DNA of 64,000 nucleotides from Ktedonobacter robiniae (GCF_016587375.1 NZ_BNJG01000003.1:1488001-1552000), one strand, 5' to 3'; numbered from the stretch's first letter, positions 1 to 8,662 are shown. Program-made: numbers and translations. Notes: generated by a model from the sequence alone, not told the origin.

Positions 1-85
1 GGAGAGGCCTGTCAACCAGATCGTAAATCCTGTATTTGCCATGCTTGACTCTCTTCCTTGATAGAAAAATATATGGGTTCTTATG
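1..85. other. window edge, no feature
   Basis: The sequence before the stop of the propeller gene shows no coding or structural feature that can be supported. Confidence 0.3.
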
Positions 86-1045
86 CTAGAAGGTGTAGGC
101 TTCGTAGAGACGCCACTCGGGATTGAGGTCGAATTGAGCAATGTTCTGCTGCTCGACCTCGCCATTCTTGCGCCCACGCTTCAGGAGGATGCGCGTATGC
201 TTGCCATCGACGAGCACCCAGGCGTTATGCTGCGCATTATAGCTGCAATCCTGGAGCCAGCTTGTGCCTGCATCCACCTCTTCCTCAATCGTGGTGCCAT
301 GACCGGAGGAATTGAGGCGTACGAGCAAGGCTTTGCCGTGGACGGTGTCGGCGACGGTAAAATGCTCCTCATCCAGGATGCGTACCGAGTGGGGATGATC
401 TAGTCCTTCAAGGATGGTCTCCCACTTCCCACTTTCGCGATCAATGGCGATAACCGTACCCTGGTGAAAGAGGGTCGCCAGGACGCGCCCATCGGGTAGC
501 TCGGCTACCGAGTTCACATGCGTGGTCTGCTGGAGCGTGCCGTATTTGATGATGCGGTGGTCGGCCTCTTTGTCAAGCTCACGTAGCTCGCCTGTAGGGG
601 TGTGGGTAAAACCATGGTCGGTGGCCCACCAGGTCCAGAGCACCTCGCCCGTGGGGCTGAACTCGACCAGGAGGTCAATGCCTGTGCTGGCGACGAGATA
701 GCCGCGCCGGGTGCGTGAGACAGAGTGTAGGGCATTGAAGAGCGGAGAGCTAATAAAATCGCTCTGAAGGGTTTGCAGCTGCGTATCAACCCGGTGAATG
801 CTATCAAAGGTGGTGACCAGGACATCCTTCTCGAATGGTGCCAGCCCAGCCGCCATGCTCAGGTTGAGCACCTTCTGTGTGGCCCCCAGGTCATCGATAA
901 GGCAGACCAGGCCACCGAGGTCACCCCCAGGCTTCTGTTTGCTTCCAAGGACGGTCAGCGGGCAGGAGGTCTCCTCGCGCGTCTGGGTCCAGTGTTGTTT
1001 GAGCGTCGAGTGTTGCGTGGAAATGCAACTGAGCAATAGCTTCAT
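86..1045 (-). CDS. beta-propeller-like protein, function unknown
   Basis: A 319-residue protein built of repeated strand-turn units such as SPTGEVLWTWW and LPDGRVLATLF, with a THVNSV segment between them, the pattern of NHL or arylsulfotransferase-like beta-propellers. No signal peptide or membrane segment is visible, so it is probably cytosolic. The ATG at 1045 is preferred because GGAG lies 7 bases upstream; an in-frame start at 1090 would add 15 residues without a ribosome site. A sigma70-like promoter at 1224-1253 sits just beyond the hairpin that follows threonine synthase, so the gene is probably its own unit. The substrate or partner cannot be named; the propeller call rests on strand and turn pattern only. 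Confidence 0.6.
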   Translation of the reverse strand: MKLLLSCISTQHSTLKQHWTQTREETSCPLTVLGSKQKPGGDLGGLVCLIDDLGATQKVLNLSMAAGLAPFEKDVLVTTFDSIHRVDTQLQTLQSDFISSPLFNALHSVSRTRRGYLVASTGIDLLVEFSPTGEVLWTWWATDHGFTHTPTGELRELDKEADHRIIKYGTLQQTTHVNSVAELPDGRVLATLFHQGTVIAIDRESGKWETILEGLDHPHSVRILDEEHFTVADTVHGKALLVRLNSSGHGTTIEEEVDAGTSWLQDCSYNAQHNAWVLVDGKHTRILLKRGRKNGEVEQQNIAQFDLNPEWRLYEAYTF

Positions 1046-1223
1046 GCAGGAACTCCGTTTACCTATATGCCTATCAGGATAGTCTGTCATCGTTATGACC
1101 TAAATCAACACACCGTTCCCTCTATGGAAGCCTGCAAGTCGCCCCTTTGCGCTCATGCTCTTATGCCGCTACCCGCAAAATATGTTGACTTAGTTTATCA
1201 AGATACTAATAATATCCTTATTA

Positions 1224-1253
1224 ACTATACCGTATAGGATTCTTGCTTGTCAA
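1224..1253 (-). promoter_or_regulatory. sigma70-like promoter for the propeller gene
   Basis: On the minus strand TTGACA (1248-1253) and TATAGT (1224-1229) are 18 bases apart. The -10 lies in a dyad, CTATAC-C-GTATAG (1225-1237), that could be an operator. The predicted transcript begins near 1217 and has a leader of about 170 bases. Confidence 0.5.
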
Positions 1254-1258
1254 TTGTT

Positions 1259-1335
1259 AAAGTGCAGCAAAAAGGGTGTGGGTGGAAAACTGAGCGAAGC
1301 TCAGTTTTCCACCCACACCCTTTTTGCTGCACTTT
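1259..1335 (-). terminator. 37-bp perfect hairpin after threonine synthase
   Basis: Arms 1259-1295 and 1299-1335 are exact reverse complements of 37 bp with a GAA loop. The hairpin begins 4 bases after the threonine synthase stop. No U-tract follows on the minus strand, so it is far longer than, and different from, a standard intrinsic terminator. Confidence 0.75.
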
Positions 1336-1339
1336 TTTC

Positions 1340-2554
1340 TTAAGCCACTGGCAGTTCATCCTGCGGCTGGAGTAGTGGAACCTCTACCTGGACCGTATCG
1401 GGATATTTGAGGCCCGTGCCTGTGTTGAGCAAGACTACATGCTCGTCTGCTTTGATCCAGCCACTGGCGCGTAGTTGTTCCGCGGCGGCGAGGGTGGCAG
1501 CGCCCTCGGGGCAGACGAAGAGACCCTCCGTGGCGGCCAGCCTGGATTGAGCCTGGAGCAGCTCCTCATCGCTGATGGCAATGGCGCAACCATCGGTGTT
1601 GCGGACCGCCTCGAGTACGAGGAAATCGCCCAGGGCCTTGGGGACGTTGATGCCGAAGGCAATGGTGCGCGAGTTAGGCCAGAGCTGGGAGTCAGGCTTG
1701 CCCTCCTGCCAGGCCTGGACAATGGGAGCACAACCTGTGGCCTGAACCGCGACCAGCCGTGGCAGGCGTTCACCAATCCAGCCCATCTGCTGTAGCTCGC
1801 GCAGAGCCTTGTAAATACCGATGATGCCTACGCCGCCACCGGTGGGGTAGAGAATGACATCGGGGACATCCCAGGCGAACTGTTCCGCGAGTTCATAGCC
1901 CATCGTCTTCTTGCCCTCGATGCGGTATGGTTCCTTGAGGGTCGAGGCCTCATACCAGCCGTGGGCCTTGACGCCACGCCCGACGATGGCTCCCGCGTCA
2001 TTGATCAGGCCATTGACCAGGAAGAGTCTCGCGCCGTTGATGGCACATTCATTGCGCGTAATGGTTGGTGCTCCCTCGGGCATGACGATCACGGCCTCGA
2101 TACCTGCTCGCGCGGCATAGGTCGCCCAGGCGCCTCCGGCATTGCCATTGGTTGGCATGGCCAGGGTTTTAACGCCCAGTTCTTTGGCACGTGACACGCC
2201 CACGGCGGCGCCGCGCGCCTTAAAGCTGCCCGTAGGAATCACGCCCTCATCTTTTACATAGAGATTAGGTATCTCCAGCTGCGCCCCCAGACGTTTGAGG
2301 GGAATGAGCGGCGTCATGCCTTCGCCCAGGGTGACGACATTCTCTGGCGAGCGAACTGGCAGCAGCTCGTGATAGCGCCAGAGCGAGGGCTCACGCCTCT
2401 GTAACTCTTGCTTGTTGAGCTGTTTGCTTGCAGCCTCCAGGTCATAGCGTACGAGCAGGGGTGAGCCACAGGTACAGAGATGCGCCTGAGCATCTGGATC
2501 ATAGCTCGCGTGACAGCGCGGGCATTCGAGGTGGTGAAGAAAGCTAAAGGCCAA
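1340..2554 (-). CDS. thrC: threonine synthase (PLP-dependent)
   Basis: Converts O-phosphohomoserine to threonine, the last step of threonine synthesis, in the cytosol. The 404-residue protein opens with a rubredoxin-like zinc ribbon (CPRC then CTCG, residues about 11-30), followed by a fold-type II PLP core: GSFKARGA holds the Schiff-base lysine, TNGNAGG contacts the cofactor ring and PTGGGVG binds its phosphate. Length and the zinc-ribbon start fit the archaeal/bacterial ThrC class. The start is TTG at 2554; no ATG fits the frame and the upstream ribosome site is weak. It is divergent from the monooxygenase at 2657 and no other threonine gene is adjacent. A threonine-synthase-like PLP enzyme of other specificity cannot be excluded. 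Confidence 0.85.
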   Translation of the reverse strand: MAFSFLHHLECPRCHASYDPDAQAHLCTCGSPLLVRYDLEAASKQLNKQELQRREPSLWRYHELLPVRSPENVVTLGEGMTPLIPLKRLGAQLEIPNLYVKDEGVIPTGSFKARGAAVGVSRAKELGVKTLAMPTNGNAGGAWATYAARAGIEAVIVMPEGAPTITRNECAINGARLFLVNGLINDAGAIVGRGVKAHGWYEASTLKEPYRIEGKKTMGYELAEQFAWDVPDVILYPTGGGVGIIGIYKALRELQQMGWIGERLPRLVAVQATGCAPIVQAWQEGKPDSQLWPNSRTIAFGINVPKALGDFLVLEAVRNTDGCAIAISDEELLQAQSRLAATEGLFVCPEGAATLAAAEQLRASGWIKADEHVVLLNTGTGLKYPDTVQVEVPLLQPQDELPVA

Positions 2555-2656
2555 GGTATACCATCCAATCTAGTAGAATAAGAGTATTGGTATGATTGTT
2601 ACCAGTATTACAACATATCTCCTCTCGATCACAAGGTTTGAAAGGAAATACATGGT

Positions 2657-3610
2657 ATGTCAACATATGAGAAAATCGTGCGCGAGCGGGTAGGTTTGGC
2701 GGTATCCGGTGCGACCGCATCTGAGGCTATTGCCGCGATTGTGGCGGCAGAAAAGGCTGGTGTGCGCCAGGTATGGATGACGCAAGGGGGTCTGTCTCCC
2801 GATACGCTAACTATCTTCGCAGCCGCTGCGGTGCAGACGCAGAGTATTCGCATGGGAACGTCTATTGTGCCCACGTATCCACGTCATCCCCTGGCTTTGG
2901 CGCAGCAAGCCCTGGCCTTAAGTGACATCGCTCCAGAGCGTTTGCGTCTGGGTGTGGGTCCAAGCCATCGGCCGATTATTGAGGGAGGCTATGGTATCCC
3001 TATGCAGAGCCCACAGGAGCACCTGCGTGAGTATGTGACGATCTTGCGTGCGGCGCTCTGGGATGGTAAAGTTGAGCATCAGGGGCGCTTCTTTGCGGTC
3101 AAAGGCACACTTCCACGCGCGCCGCATACGCCGATTCTGATATCTGCCTTGCGCGAGGGGGCTTTTCGCCTGGCGGGTGAGCTGACCGATGGCGCGCTCT
3201 CCTGGGTTTGCCCGGTTCCTTACCTGCTTGAGAAGGCCTTGCCAGCGCTAAGAGCTGGAGCCATAAAGGCTGGGCGCCAGATCCCGCCCCTGGTGGCACA
3301 TATTCCGGTGGCTCTCAGCCAGGATCGGCAGGCGGTAAATGTGGCGGCACGCAAGCAATTGGGGTACTATGGGCATCTGCCTTTCTATGTCAGTATGTTT
3401 GCCGAGGCAGGTTTCCCCGTTTCACCCGAGGGTGAGCTGAGTGACGCGTTGCTTGAGAACCTGGTTGTCGCAGGGGATGAAGCGGCAATTGCGGAGCACT
3501 TAAAGAAGCTGCTGACATCTCGCCTGGATGAATTGCTGGTGATGCCCATCGTTGTGGCAAATGCCAAAGATGAACGAGAGCGCCTGGCTCGCTTGATTGG
3601 TCAAATATAA
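2657..3610 (+). CDS. LLM class flavin-dependent oxidoreductase
   Basis: A bacterial luciferase-like (TIM-barrel) oxidoreductase of 317 residues using FMN or F420. Visible family marks are the strand IRMGTSIVPTYPRHP, the helix start ALAQQALALSDIAPERLRLGVG near residue 100 (shown here only as family pattern), and the C-terminal TSRLDELLVMPIV. The opening VRQVWMTQGG with few aromatic residues resembles F420-dependent members, but cofactor choice is inference. The ATG at 2657 follows a GGAAA tract. A hydrolase starts 51 bases downstream on the same strand, so the two may be co-transcribed. It is one of three members of this family within 8.6 kb. Confidence 0.8.
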   Translation: MSTYEKIVRERVGLAVSGATASEAIAAIVAAEKAGVRQVWMTQGGLSPDTLTIFAAAAVQTQSIRMGTSIVPTYPRHPLALAQQALALSDIAPERLRLGVGPSHRPIIEGGYGIPMQSPQEHLREYVTILRAALWDGKVEHQGRFFAVKGTLPRAPHTPILISALREGAFRLAGELTDGALSWVCPVPYLLEKALPALRAGAIKAGRQIPPLVAHIPVALSQDRQAVNVAARKQLGYYGHLPFYVSMFAEAGFPVSPEGELSDALLENLVVAGDEAAIAEHLKKLLTSRLDELLVMPIVVANAKDERERLARLIGQI

Positions 3611-3661
3611 TACCAGGAGCGTGCGCCCGGGATGCTCGTACTGCTTTGAGGAGGTCTGAAT

Positions 3662-4552
3662 ATGTCTTTTCAGCCAGAGGCGCCGGGTGATTGGGGCGTC
3701 ATGCGAGAGATCCCTGACGTGCGTGCGATTACCGAGACACTGCTCACGGCGGACGGTTGCCCGCATTTTGTGCGTGGTTGGGTCAATGAGCATGCCACGC
3801 GCGTGCTCTTGATCCTGCATGGGCTCGGCGGACATAGTGGATGGTATATTGACCTGGGCAATGTCCTAGCGGAGCAGGGCATTACGGTCTACGCCATGGA
3901 TCATCGTGGTTTTGGCCACTCGGGTGGAATGGCTGGTCATATTGATCGCTATCGCACCTATATAGATGATATTGTATTTATGCTCGCCGAAATACGCAAG
4001 CGTCACCCAGAGGCGGCTATATATCTCCTAGGACATAGCATGGGTGGCCTCTTTGCCACTTATGTCGCGGCTCGACATGGCGAGGACCTGGCCGGAGTGA
4101 TCCTGCTCAACTCCTGGATTCAGGACACGGCGAAGGTTCCCTCGCTGGTCGTGCTGCAAATCCTCGTGGGAGGTCTCCTGGGTTCCCGGCGCTACTGGAC
4201 AGTTGGTGATGGCGCGAAGTCAATGACAATCAATCCTGAAGCTATACGGATGCTGGAGGCGGATACCTATTGGGGGAAGCGCCAGACGGCGGCCATGCTC
4301 GTCCAAATCTTGCAGATGCGTCTCGCGGCGCTCGCCCAGGCCAGGCAGGTCACGATCCCCGCGCTTGTCTTACAGGCTGAAGATGATGCCGCTGTCTCTA
4401 TTGAGACCAACCGGAAGCTCTACGAGCACCTGGCCAGTCACGATAAGACCTGGAAGGACTATCCCGGCTACCACCATGATAGCCAGTTTGAGCATGACCG
4501 CTCCCGCCTGGATGCAGACCTGATTGCCTGGCTAAGAGAGCATGCCGGGTGA
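3662..4552 (+). CDS. alpha/beta hydrolase, monoacylglycerol lipase-like
   Basis: A 296-residue serine hydrolase of the Hydrolase_4 / S33-like group. HGLGGHSGWY gives the oxyanion strand, MDHRGFGHS is the typical second-strand motif, LLGHSMGG carries the nucleophilic serine (about residue 127), AEDDAAVS the acid and YHHDSQFE the histidine. No signal peptide is seen, so it acts in the cytosol, probably on lysophospholipid or glycerol esters; the substrate is inference. The start has a strong site, GAGGAGG, 7 bases upstream. It lies 51 bases after the monooxygenase and converges on the small gene ending at 4572. Confidence 0.85.
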   Translation: MSFQPEAPGDWGVMREIPDVRAITETLLTADGCPHFVRGWVNEHATRVLLILHGLGGHSGWYIDLGNVLAEQGITVYAMDHRGFGHSGGMAGHIDRYRTYIDDIVFMLAEIRKRHPEAAIYLLGHSMGGLFATYVAARHGEDLAGVILLNSWIQDTAKVPSLVVLQILVGGLLGSRRYWTVGDGAKSMTINPEAIRMLEADTYWGKRQTAAMLVQILQMRLAALAQARQVTIPALVLQAEDDAAVSIETNRKLYEHLASHDKTWKDYPGYHHDSQFEHDRSRLDADLIAWLREHAG

Positions 4553-4571
4553 TGCAATGACATATATTTCC

Positions 4572-4874
4572 CTACAAATTTGAGCCGTTATCGGATCCGC
4601 CGCCTGTATAGGAGCTGCTACCTTGATTGATAGGATGGTGCTTTCTGACGGCCTTCTCCGTGCTTTCCTCCACGGCCGTAGGGGTGTCAACTCCGCCTCC
4701 TGTCGCGGCTCCACTGGCGTCGTAGAGTGAATCCTCGCTGATGGCATCACCTGCGTCATTTGTCTCTGGCATGGTGCTGTCATCTGGCGTTTGCTGCCGC
4801 TGGCTATCTATTTCCGCATGGCTTGGACGCCTCTGGATGTCGCCACGCTCTTTCTTATGACCTTGTTTGCTCAT
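4572..4874 (-). CDS. small hydrophilic low-complexity protein
   Basis: A 100-residue protein rich in Ser, Thr, Gly, Asp and Glu, with a basic N-terminus (MSKQGHKKER) and a Gly/Ser/Asn tail. It has no membrane segment and is probably disordered. I do not recognise a family. Support for a real gene is the AAGGT ribosome site 8 bases before the ATG and its position between two minus-strand genes, 19 bases from the end of the converging hydrolase. It could be a stress-linked disordered protein, but this is a guess. Confidence 0.45.
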   Translation of the reverse strand: MSKQGHKKERGDIQRRPSHAEIDSQRQQTPDDSTMPETNDAGDAISEDSLYDASGAATGGGVDTPTAVEESTEKAVRKHHPINQGSSSYTGGGSDNGSNL

Positions 4875-4917
4875 AGATATCTACCTTTGTGGGCTATAAA
4901 AACGCCTTTTGCGATTG

Positions 4918-4994
4918 CGCTACATACGTGGTACGTGAGCACCTACGCGTTGGGCTTACATTTTGTCCGAATGCGTAGGCGCACGTACGTAGCG
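4918..4994. terminator. nested inverted repeat between two small genes
   Basis: Outer arms 4918-4930 and 4982-4994 match over 13 bp with one mismatch; inner arms CCTACGC (4942-4948) and GCGTAGG (4973-4979) nest inside. It lies downstream of the DUF2795 gene and upstream of the small hydrophilic gene, so it may terminate the former or control the latter. Confidence 0.45.
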
Positions 4995-5013
4995 TTGTTC
5001 CTTCGGAATAATG

Positions 5014-5220
5014 TTACCGTGATTCGCGATTGATCTGGCCGATCGCTTTGGTGATATCGGTAGGCTTGTTAAATGTCTCGTCTGGTAGCTTTTGCAGGGC
5101 ATCCATTATCTCTTTGTCGGCACCCTGTTGCTGCGCGTGCTTGACCAGGTTATCTTTACTCGTCGGGTAGTCTATGCCCTTGAGGTGTTTCTCAACCTGA
5201 ATTGGATTAATTTCTGCCAT
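5014..5220 (-). CDS. DUF2795 family protein
   Basis: A 68-residue protein matching the DUF2795 pattern: INPIQVEKHLKGIDYP, then SKDNLVKHAQQQGA and a C-terminal LPDETFNKPTDITKAIG. The family is small, soluble and helical, often found in Actinobacteria and Chloroflexota, with no proven function. The start is the ATG at 5220. The longer reading that begins with TTG at 5244 would translate the ribosome site itself (AAGGAGGAAA) into three arginines, so it is rejected. It is a lone gene with an inverted repeat downstream. Confidence 0.8.
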   Translation of the reverse strand: MAEINPIQVEKHLKGIDYPTSKDNLVKHAQQQGADKEIMDALQKLPDETFNKPTDITKAIGQINRESR

Positions 5221-5371
5221 AACGAGTTGTTTCCTCCTTCTCAAAGGTTGGGTATATGTTGTCTACGGTACCTTATGTACCTGTATAGTATGTTCCATAC
5301 AGGCACAAGGTAAGGCACGAACCTTCGACGGGAAAGGTGACAGAAAAATGCTTGTATTATTGTCTTGTACC

Positions 5372-6148
5372 CTAAAGCTCTTGAGTGTGCCAGAGCCAGC
5401 GGGAGTGTGCGCGTACTGCCACAGTTCCATTACGCGTGATGCGTTGCAGGCGGCTGAATTCCTCTCCAGCCGTAGGCCAGGGGTCGAACCAGCTCTGGAT
5501 TGCGAATTGCTCGCCAAAACGAATGCTTTCGGCATACTCGATGTCGTAGGAGCGGATCCGGGGCATGGCCTTGTCGGGCGTAATGCCAGCCTGCGCATAG
5601 GCCTCCCAGGCAGCATTATCCAATGCCTCAACATAGGCTGCGTTGTTCATGTGCTGCATTAAATCGGTATCGGAGAAGCGTACTGTAGCCTCAGAGCGGT
5701 GTGGCTCGCTTTCGGGAAAAGGGGATAGTGGCGCCTCTGGCTGCTGAGGTTGCGGACCATCCGGTAGCCATATTTCGGCTGTACCTTCGGGCATACGCGT
5801 AGGACGCCCACGCTTGTCCACATAGACCCAGAGCGTGCGCGCGCTAACTACAGGCGTATCGTGTGGTTCGCCCGCCAGGTAGGCCGCGTAGCCGCGTTGT
5901 GCAGTAATGCGTGTGAAGCCCATGCCAAAGGTCTTTAAATCAAGTTTGGTATGTATCTTGATTGGAGTCGCGAAGGAAATAACGGTCCTCTTTACGATCC
6001 AGTAGCCCTCTCCCCCCAGTTGTATGTCCTCAGCATCTAGAGAAGCGATCTCCTGCATATAGCGTAAGAATGCCGCTGGAGTGAGATAGCCATAGTTATC
6101 ACATTCATCATAGCGAACGGTGTGTGTATGATAGAATTGTCGATTCAT
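5372..6148 (-). CDS. acyl-ACP thioesterase, double hotdog
   Basis: Hydrolyses acyl-ACP to release free fatty acids, ending chain extension in the cytosol. The 258-residue protein has two hotdog domains: the first opens with HTVRYDECDNYGYLTP and contains the long helix AAFLRYMQEIASLDAE; the second opens with EATVRFSDTDLMQHMNNAAY, the motif with the catalytic-site Asn and His region of FatA-type enzymes. Length fits bacterial acyl-ACP thioesterases (PF01643). The ATG at 6148 is chosen over a TTG at 6172. No fatty-acid gene is next to it, so the acyl-chain range cannot be guessed. It is divergent from the channel gene. Confidence 0.85.
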   Translation of the reverse strand: MNRQFYHTHTVRYDECDNYGYLTPAAFLRYMQEIASLDAEDIQLGGEGYWIVKRTVISFATPIKIHTKLDLKTFGMGFTRITAQRGYAAYLAGEPHDTPVVSARTLWVYVDKRGRPTRMPEGTAEIWLPDGPQPQQPEAPLSPFPESEPHRSEATVRFSDTDLMQHMNNAAYVEALDNAAWEAYAQAGITPDKAMPRIRSYDIEYAESIRFGEQFAIQSWFDPWPTAGEEFSRLQRITRNGTVAVRAHSRWLWHTQEL

Positions 6149-6248
6149 TCTCCCATAAGTTCCTTTATCCAATTTCTCTGCAATTCTCTAGATTATAGAA
6201 CACAAGCCGAATCTTTGTCATTCCTGATTGAGTGATTGGTGCCATTCA

Positions 6249-7331
6249 ATGATCCGTAAACGCTCGTTACATGCGCATACGCCCACCTTGCGTGGCTTTT
6301 CGCGGGTGCCATCCTTTAGGCACTTGCAAATCGCGATTGTGCTGGTGCTGACCGTGCTTATTGTGGGCACGGTTGGCTACATGGAGATTGAGCAGCTCTC
6401 CTTCTTCGATGCCCTCTATACCACTGTGGATATGATGGCCACGATAGGTAGTAGCTCACATCCAGATACCGAGGCCGGTCGCATTTTTACCTTATTTGTT
6501 GTCGTCTTTGGCGTCGGCTCGCTCCTCTATACCTTTGGCGCGGGCATGGAGTTTATCATCGAGGGACATTTTAATCAGGCGGTCAGGAGGCATCTCATGG
6601 ATAGAAAAATCGGGGCCTTACGCAACCATTGTATTATCTGTGGCTTTGGGCGTGTTGGTTCGCAGATAGCCGATGATTTCACGGAGGAGCAGAAGGTCTT
6701 TATCGTGGTCGATGAGAATGAGCAGAATATTCAAACCTGCCTGCAACGTGGCTACCTGGCTCTGCAGGGCGATGCGACGCGGGATGATATCTTGCGCGAG
6801 GCAGGCATTGAGCATGCGCGGACCGTGCTGGTGGCGACCGATAATGATGCGCACAATATTTCGATCACTCTCTCGGCGCGCCATCTCAAGCGTGAGTTAT
6901 TCATTGTAGCACGCGCCAATCGCGATGAAACCAAGGTCAAGCTCAAGCTAGCAGGGGCGAATCGCGTGCTCTCACCCTACACGATCAGCGGTCACTATAT
7001 GGCTAACCTGGTCTATGAGCCAGCCATGGTTGAGCTCTTTGAAGCGATCATGCAAGCTGAGACTGGAGACCTGGTGGTTGAAGAGGTGGAGCTTGCGCCA
7101 ACGGCGAAAATTATTGGTCAAACAATGCGAGATGCTCAGAATACGCTGTTGCACCAGGGGGTGGTGCTGGTAGCGCTTAAGCGCGACGGATCTATATTGA
7201 GCACTCCTACACAGCGCCTGGTCATCACCAGGGGAGATAGCGTGGTCGTTATTGGCAAGTTAGCGCAGATAACCGCCTTTTGCCACAAACACATGGGAGC
7301 AGCCCAGAAGCAGGTATTCCAGGAGGAGTAG
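6249..7331 (+). CDS. potassium-channel-like protein with RCK (TrkA-N/C) domains
   Basis: A two-helix ion-channel protein of about 360 residues with a cytosolic regulator of K+ conductance. TM1 is IAIVLVLTVLIVGTVGY, the pore region is FFDALYTTVDMMATIG, and TM2 is FTLFVVVFGVGSLLYTFG. The cytosolic part begins HCIICGFGRVGSQIAD, a GxGxxG NAD(H)-binding Rossmann motif, with LQGDATRDDILREAGI next, and ends in a TrkA-C domain. The odd point is the filter: where K+ channels have TVGYGD this protein reads TIGSSS, so ion choice is uncertain. The ATG at 6249 is used; a TTG at 6228 would add seven residues, and neither has a strong ribosome site. Confidence 0.85.
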   Translation: MIRKRSLHAHTPTLRGFSRVPSFRHLQIAIVLVLTVLIVGTVGYMEIEQLSFFDALYTTVDMMATIGSSSHPDTEAGRIFTLFVVVFGVGSLLYTFGAGMEFIIEGHFNQAVRRHLMDRKIGALRNHCIICGFGRVGSQIADDFTEEQKVFIVVDENEQNIQTCLQRGYLALQGDATRDDILREAGIEHARTVLVATDNDAHNISITLSARHLKRELFIVARANRDETKVKLKLAGANRVLSPYTISGHYMANLVYEPAMVELFEAIMQAETGDLVVEEVELAPTAKIIGQTMRDAQNTLLHQGVVLVALKRDGSILSTPTQRLVITRGDSVVVIGKLAQITAFCHKHMGAAQKQVFQEE

Positions 7332-7350
7332 CCAACCAGTTTTTCGCAGC

Positions 7351-7380
7351 TTGACAAACGCATCCATTACTAGTTATGAT
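7351..7380 (+). promoter_or_regulatory. sigma70-like promoter for the monooxygenase at 7586
   Basis: TTGACA (7351-7356) and TATGAT (7375-7380) are 18 bases apart. The start of transcription would be near 7387, giving a leader of about 200 bases that contains a dyad and the dispersed element. Confidence 0.55.
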
Positions 7381-7385
7381 ATTTA

Positions 7386-7406
7386 TGTTGATTTTATTGA
7401 TCAACA
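7386..7406. promoter_or_regulatory. operator-like dyad at the transcription start
   Basis: TGTTGAT (7386-7392) and ATCAACA (7400-7406) are perfect 7-bp arms around a 7-base centre, located at the predicted +1. A larger imperfect dyad extends from 7376 to 7413. A repressor site is the simplest reading, but no regulator gene is adjacent. Confidence 0.4.
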
Positions 7407-7460
7407 ATATCATATTAAAGGGCAAGGACGTGTCGCGTTTCTGCCTATCGGTGTAACGGC

Positions 7461-7568
7461 TAAGATCTTATTCCGAAACCTCCCCATTCGGGGACACGGC
7501 AACGTCACTGGCATGCCTAGGGCTTCCCCATTCGGGGACAAGCGCGCTCAGGGTTTCGGATAAGTAGT
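7461..7568 (+). repeat. dispersed leader element, copy 1 (108 bp)
   Basis: Shares its ends and core with 22792-22864: TTATTCCGAAACC at the left, AACGTCACTGGC-TGCCTAG in the middle, GCGCTCAGGGTTT at the right, then AAGTAGT. The ends are inverted repeats of each other (CCGAAACC / GGTTTCGG). This copy carries two extra pieces of about 18-20 bases, each containing CCCCATTCGGGG. It ends 17 bases before the start codon at 7586. Confidence 0.75.
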
Positions 7569-7585
7569 AAGCGAAAGGAGTAAGG

Positions 7586-8662
7586 ATGCGCTTCTCCCTC
7601 TTCTATAATTTTGATGTCCACCCTGAGCAGGTGACAACGACACTCTATCAGGAGGTCGAGGCTCAGGCGATTGCTGCGGATATATCGGGTTTTGATGCTA
7701 TCTGGCTGGCGGAGCACCATTTTGCAGCCTATGGGCGTATGCCCTCGTCGCTACTGTACCTGGCCCATCTCAGCGGTTTAACGCAACATATTGAACTGGG
7801 GACAGCGGTTGTGGAGGCGTCTTTGTATAATCCCTTGCGCCTGGCCGAGGATGTGGCGCTCTTAGATGAGCTTTCTGGTGGGCGCCTCCGCCTGGGGATT
7901 GGTTCAGGGAGTGCGAGGAAGAGCGAAGAGTTCGCCCAATTTGGTGTTCCTCTGGAAGAGAAAACCTCGCGTATGCTTGAGATCGCGGAGACCTTGCGTC
8001 AGGCCTTTGATGAAAGGCGTATTGACTTTCAAGGGCGTCATTATCAGTATCGCGATGTCAGCTTGCAGCCTCAATCGCGTCGCGCCGCCTCACAACTTCT
8101 CTGGCTCGCGGCCAATGGTTCGACCGCCAGGATTGCGGGCCAGCAGGGATATGGTTTGCTTGTGCCCAGGGTCGGCCAGTTCGAGCAGCATAGGCAATTG
8201 ATTACTGACTATCGCCAGGTGCTTGCTGGCAAGCGGGGACATGTCTCGGTATTGCGCTTTGTCTTTGTGGCTGAAACGCTTGAGGAGGCTCAGTTCCAGA
8301 CTAACAAGGCGATTGCGCGCTATGCACAGTTTGACTGTGGTATTACCTGGGATGGACGGACAGATACCAGGGAGTATCAAGATATTTTGCAGCGCTTAAA
8401 TGTCATCCTTGGTACTCCAGAGCAGGTGGCTCTACAACTACAAGCCTGCCAGGAACAGCTCTCGTTTGAGGAGATCATGTGCCAGGTGCATGCTGCGGGT
8501 ATAGAGCATGAAGATGCCCTCAAATCGATCCAGTTATTGGGGCGAGAGGTTATTCCCAGCCTCCAGCCTACACCGCCTGTCCGTTCCCAATTGGAAGCAA
8601 GCGCAATCAAGCCAAAGAGGCAGAGCCTTCGTCCTAGGCAGCAGCAGCGCCTTTGGGCTTGA
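7586..8662 (+). CDS. LLM class flavin-dependent oxidoreductase
   Basis: A 358-residue luciferase-like monooxygenase. The N-terminus MRFSLFYNFD and IWLAEHHFAAYG are the first strands of the luciferase alpha-chain type, with LGTAVVEASLYNPLRLAEDV and GGRLRLGIGSGS following, the usual FMN-pocket segments. The C-terminal 30 residues are basic and probably disordered. The ATG has a strong site (AAAGGAG, 7 bases upstream). The gene has its own promoter at 7351 with a long leader that holds an operator-like dyad and the dispersed repeat, which suggests leader-level control. Substrate unknown; such enzymes oxidise aldehydes, sulfonates or natural products. Confidence 0.85.
   Translation: MRFSLFYNFDVHPEQVTTTLYQEVEAQAIAADISGFDAIWLAEHHFAAYGRMPSSLLYLAHLSGLTQHIELGTAVVEASLYNPLRLAEDVALLDELSGGRLRLGIGSGSARKSEEFAQFGVPLEEKTSRMLEIAETLRQAFDERRIDFQGRHYQYRDVSLQPQSRRAASQLLWLAANGSTARIAGQQGYGLLVPRVGQFEQHRQLITDYRQVLAGKRGHVSVLRFVFVAETLEEAQFQTNKAIARYAQFDCGITWDGRTDTREYQDILQRLNVILGTPEQVALQLQACQEQLSFEEIMCQVHAAGIEHEDALKSIQLLGREVIPSLQPTPPVRSQLEASAIKPKRQSLRPRQQQRLWA

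Noticed and set aside
1259..1335. Long hairpins as ends of miniature transposons
   Set aside because: They are single stem-loops with 3-9 base loops, differ in sequence each time and have no target duplication, so they are not element ends.
2555..2656. Possible T-box or threonine leader before threonine synthase
   Set aside because: The divergent gap is about 100 bases and has no T-box sequence, terminator or run of Thr codons.
5480..5510. GGTTCGA-type tRNA T-loop-like sequence
   Set aside because: It lies inside the thioesterase coding sequence and no acceptor or anticodon stem fits around it.
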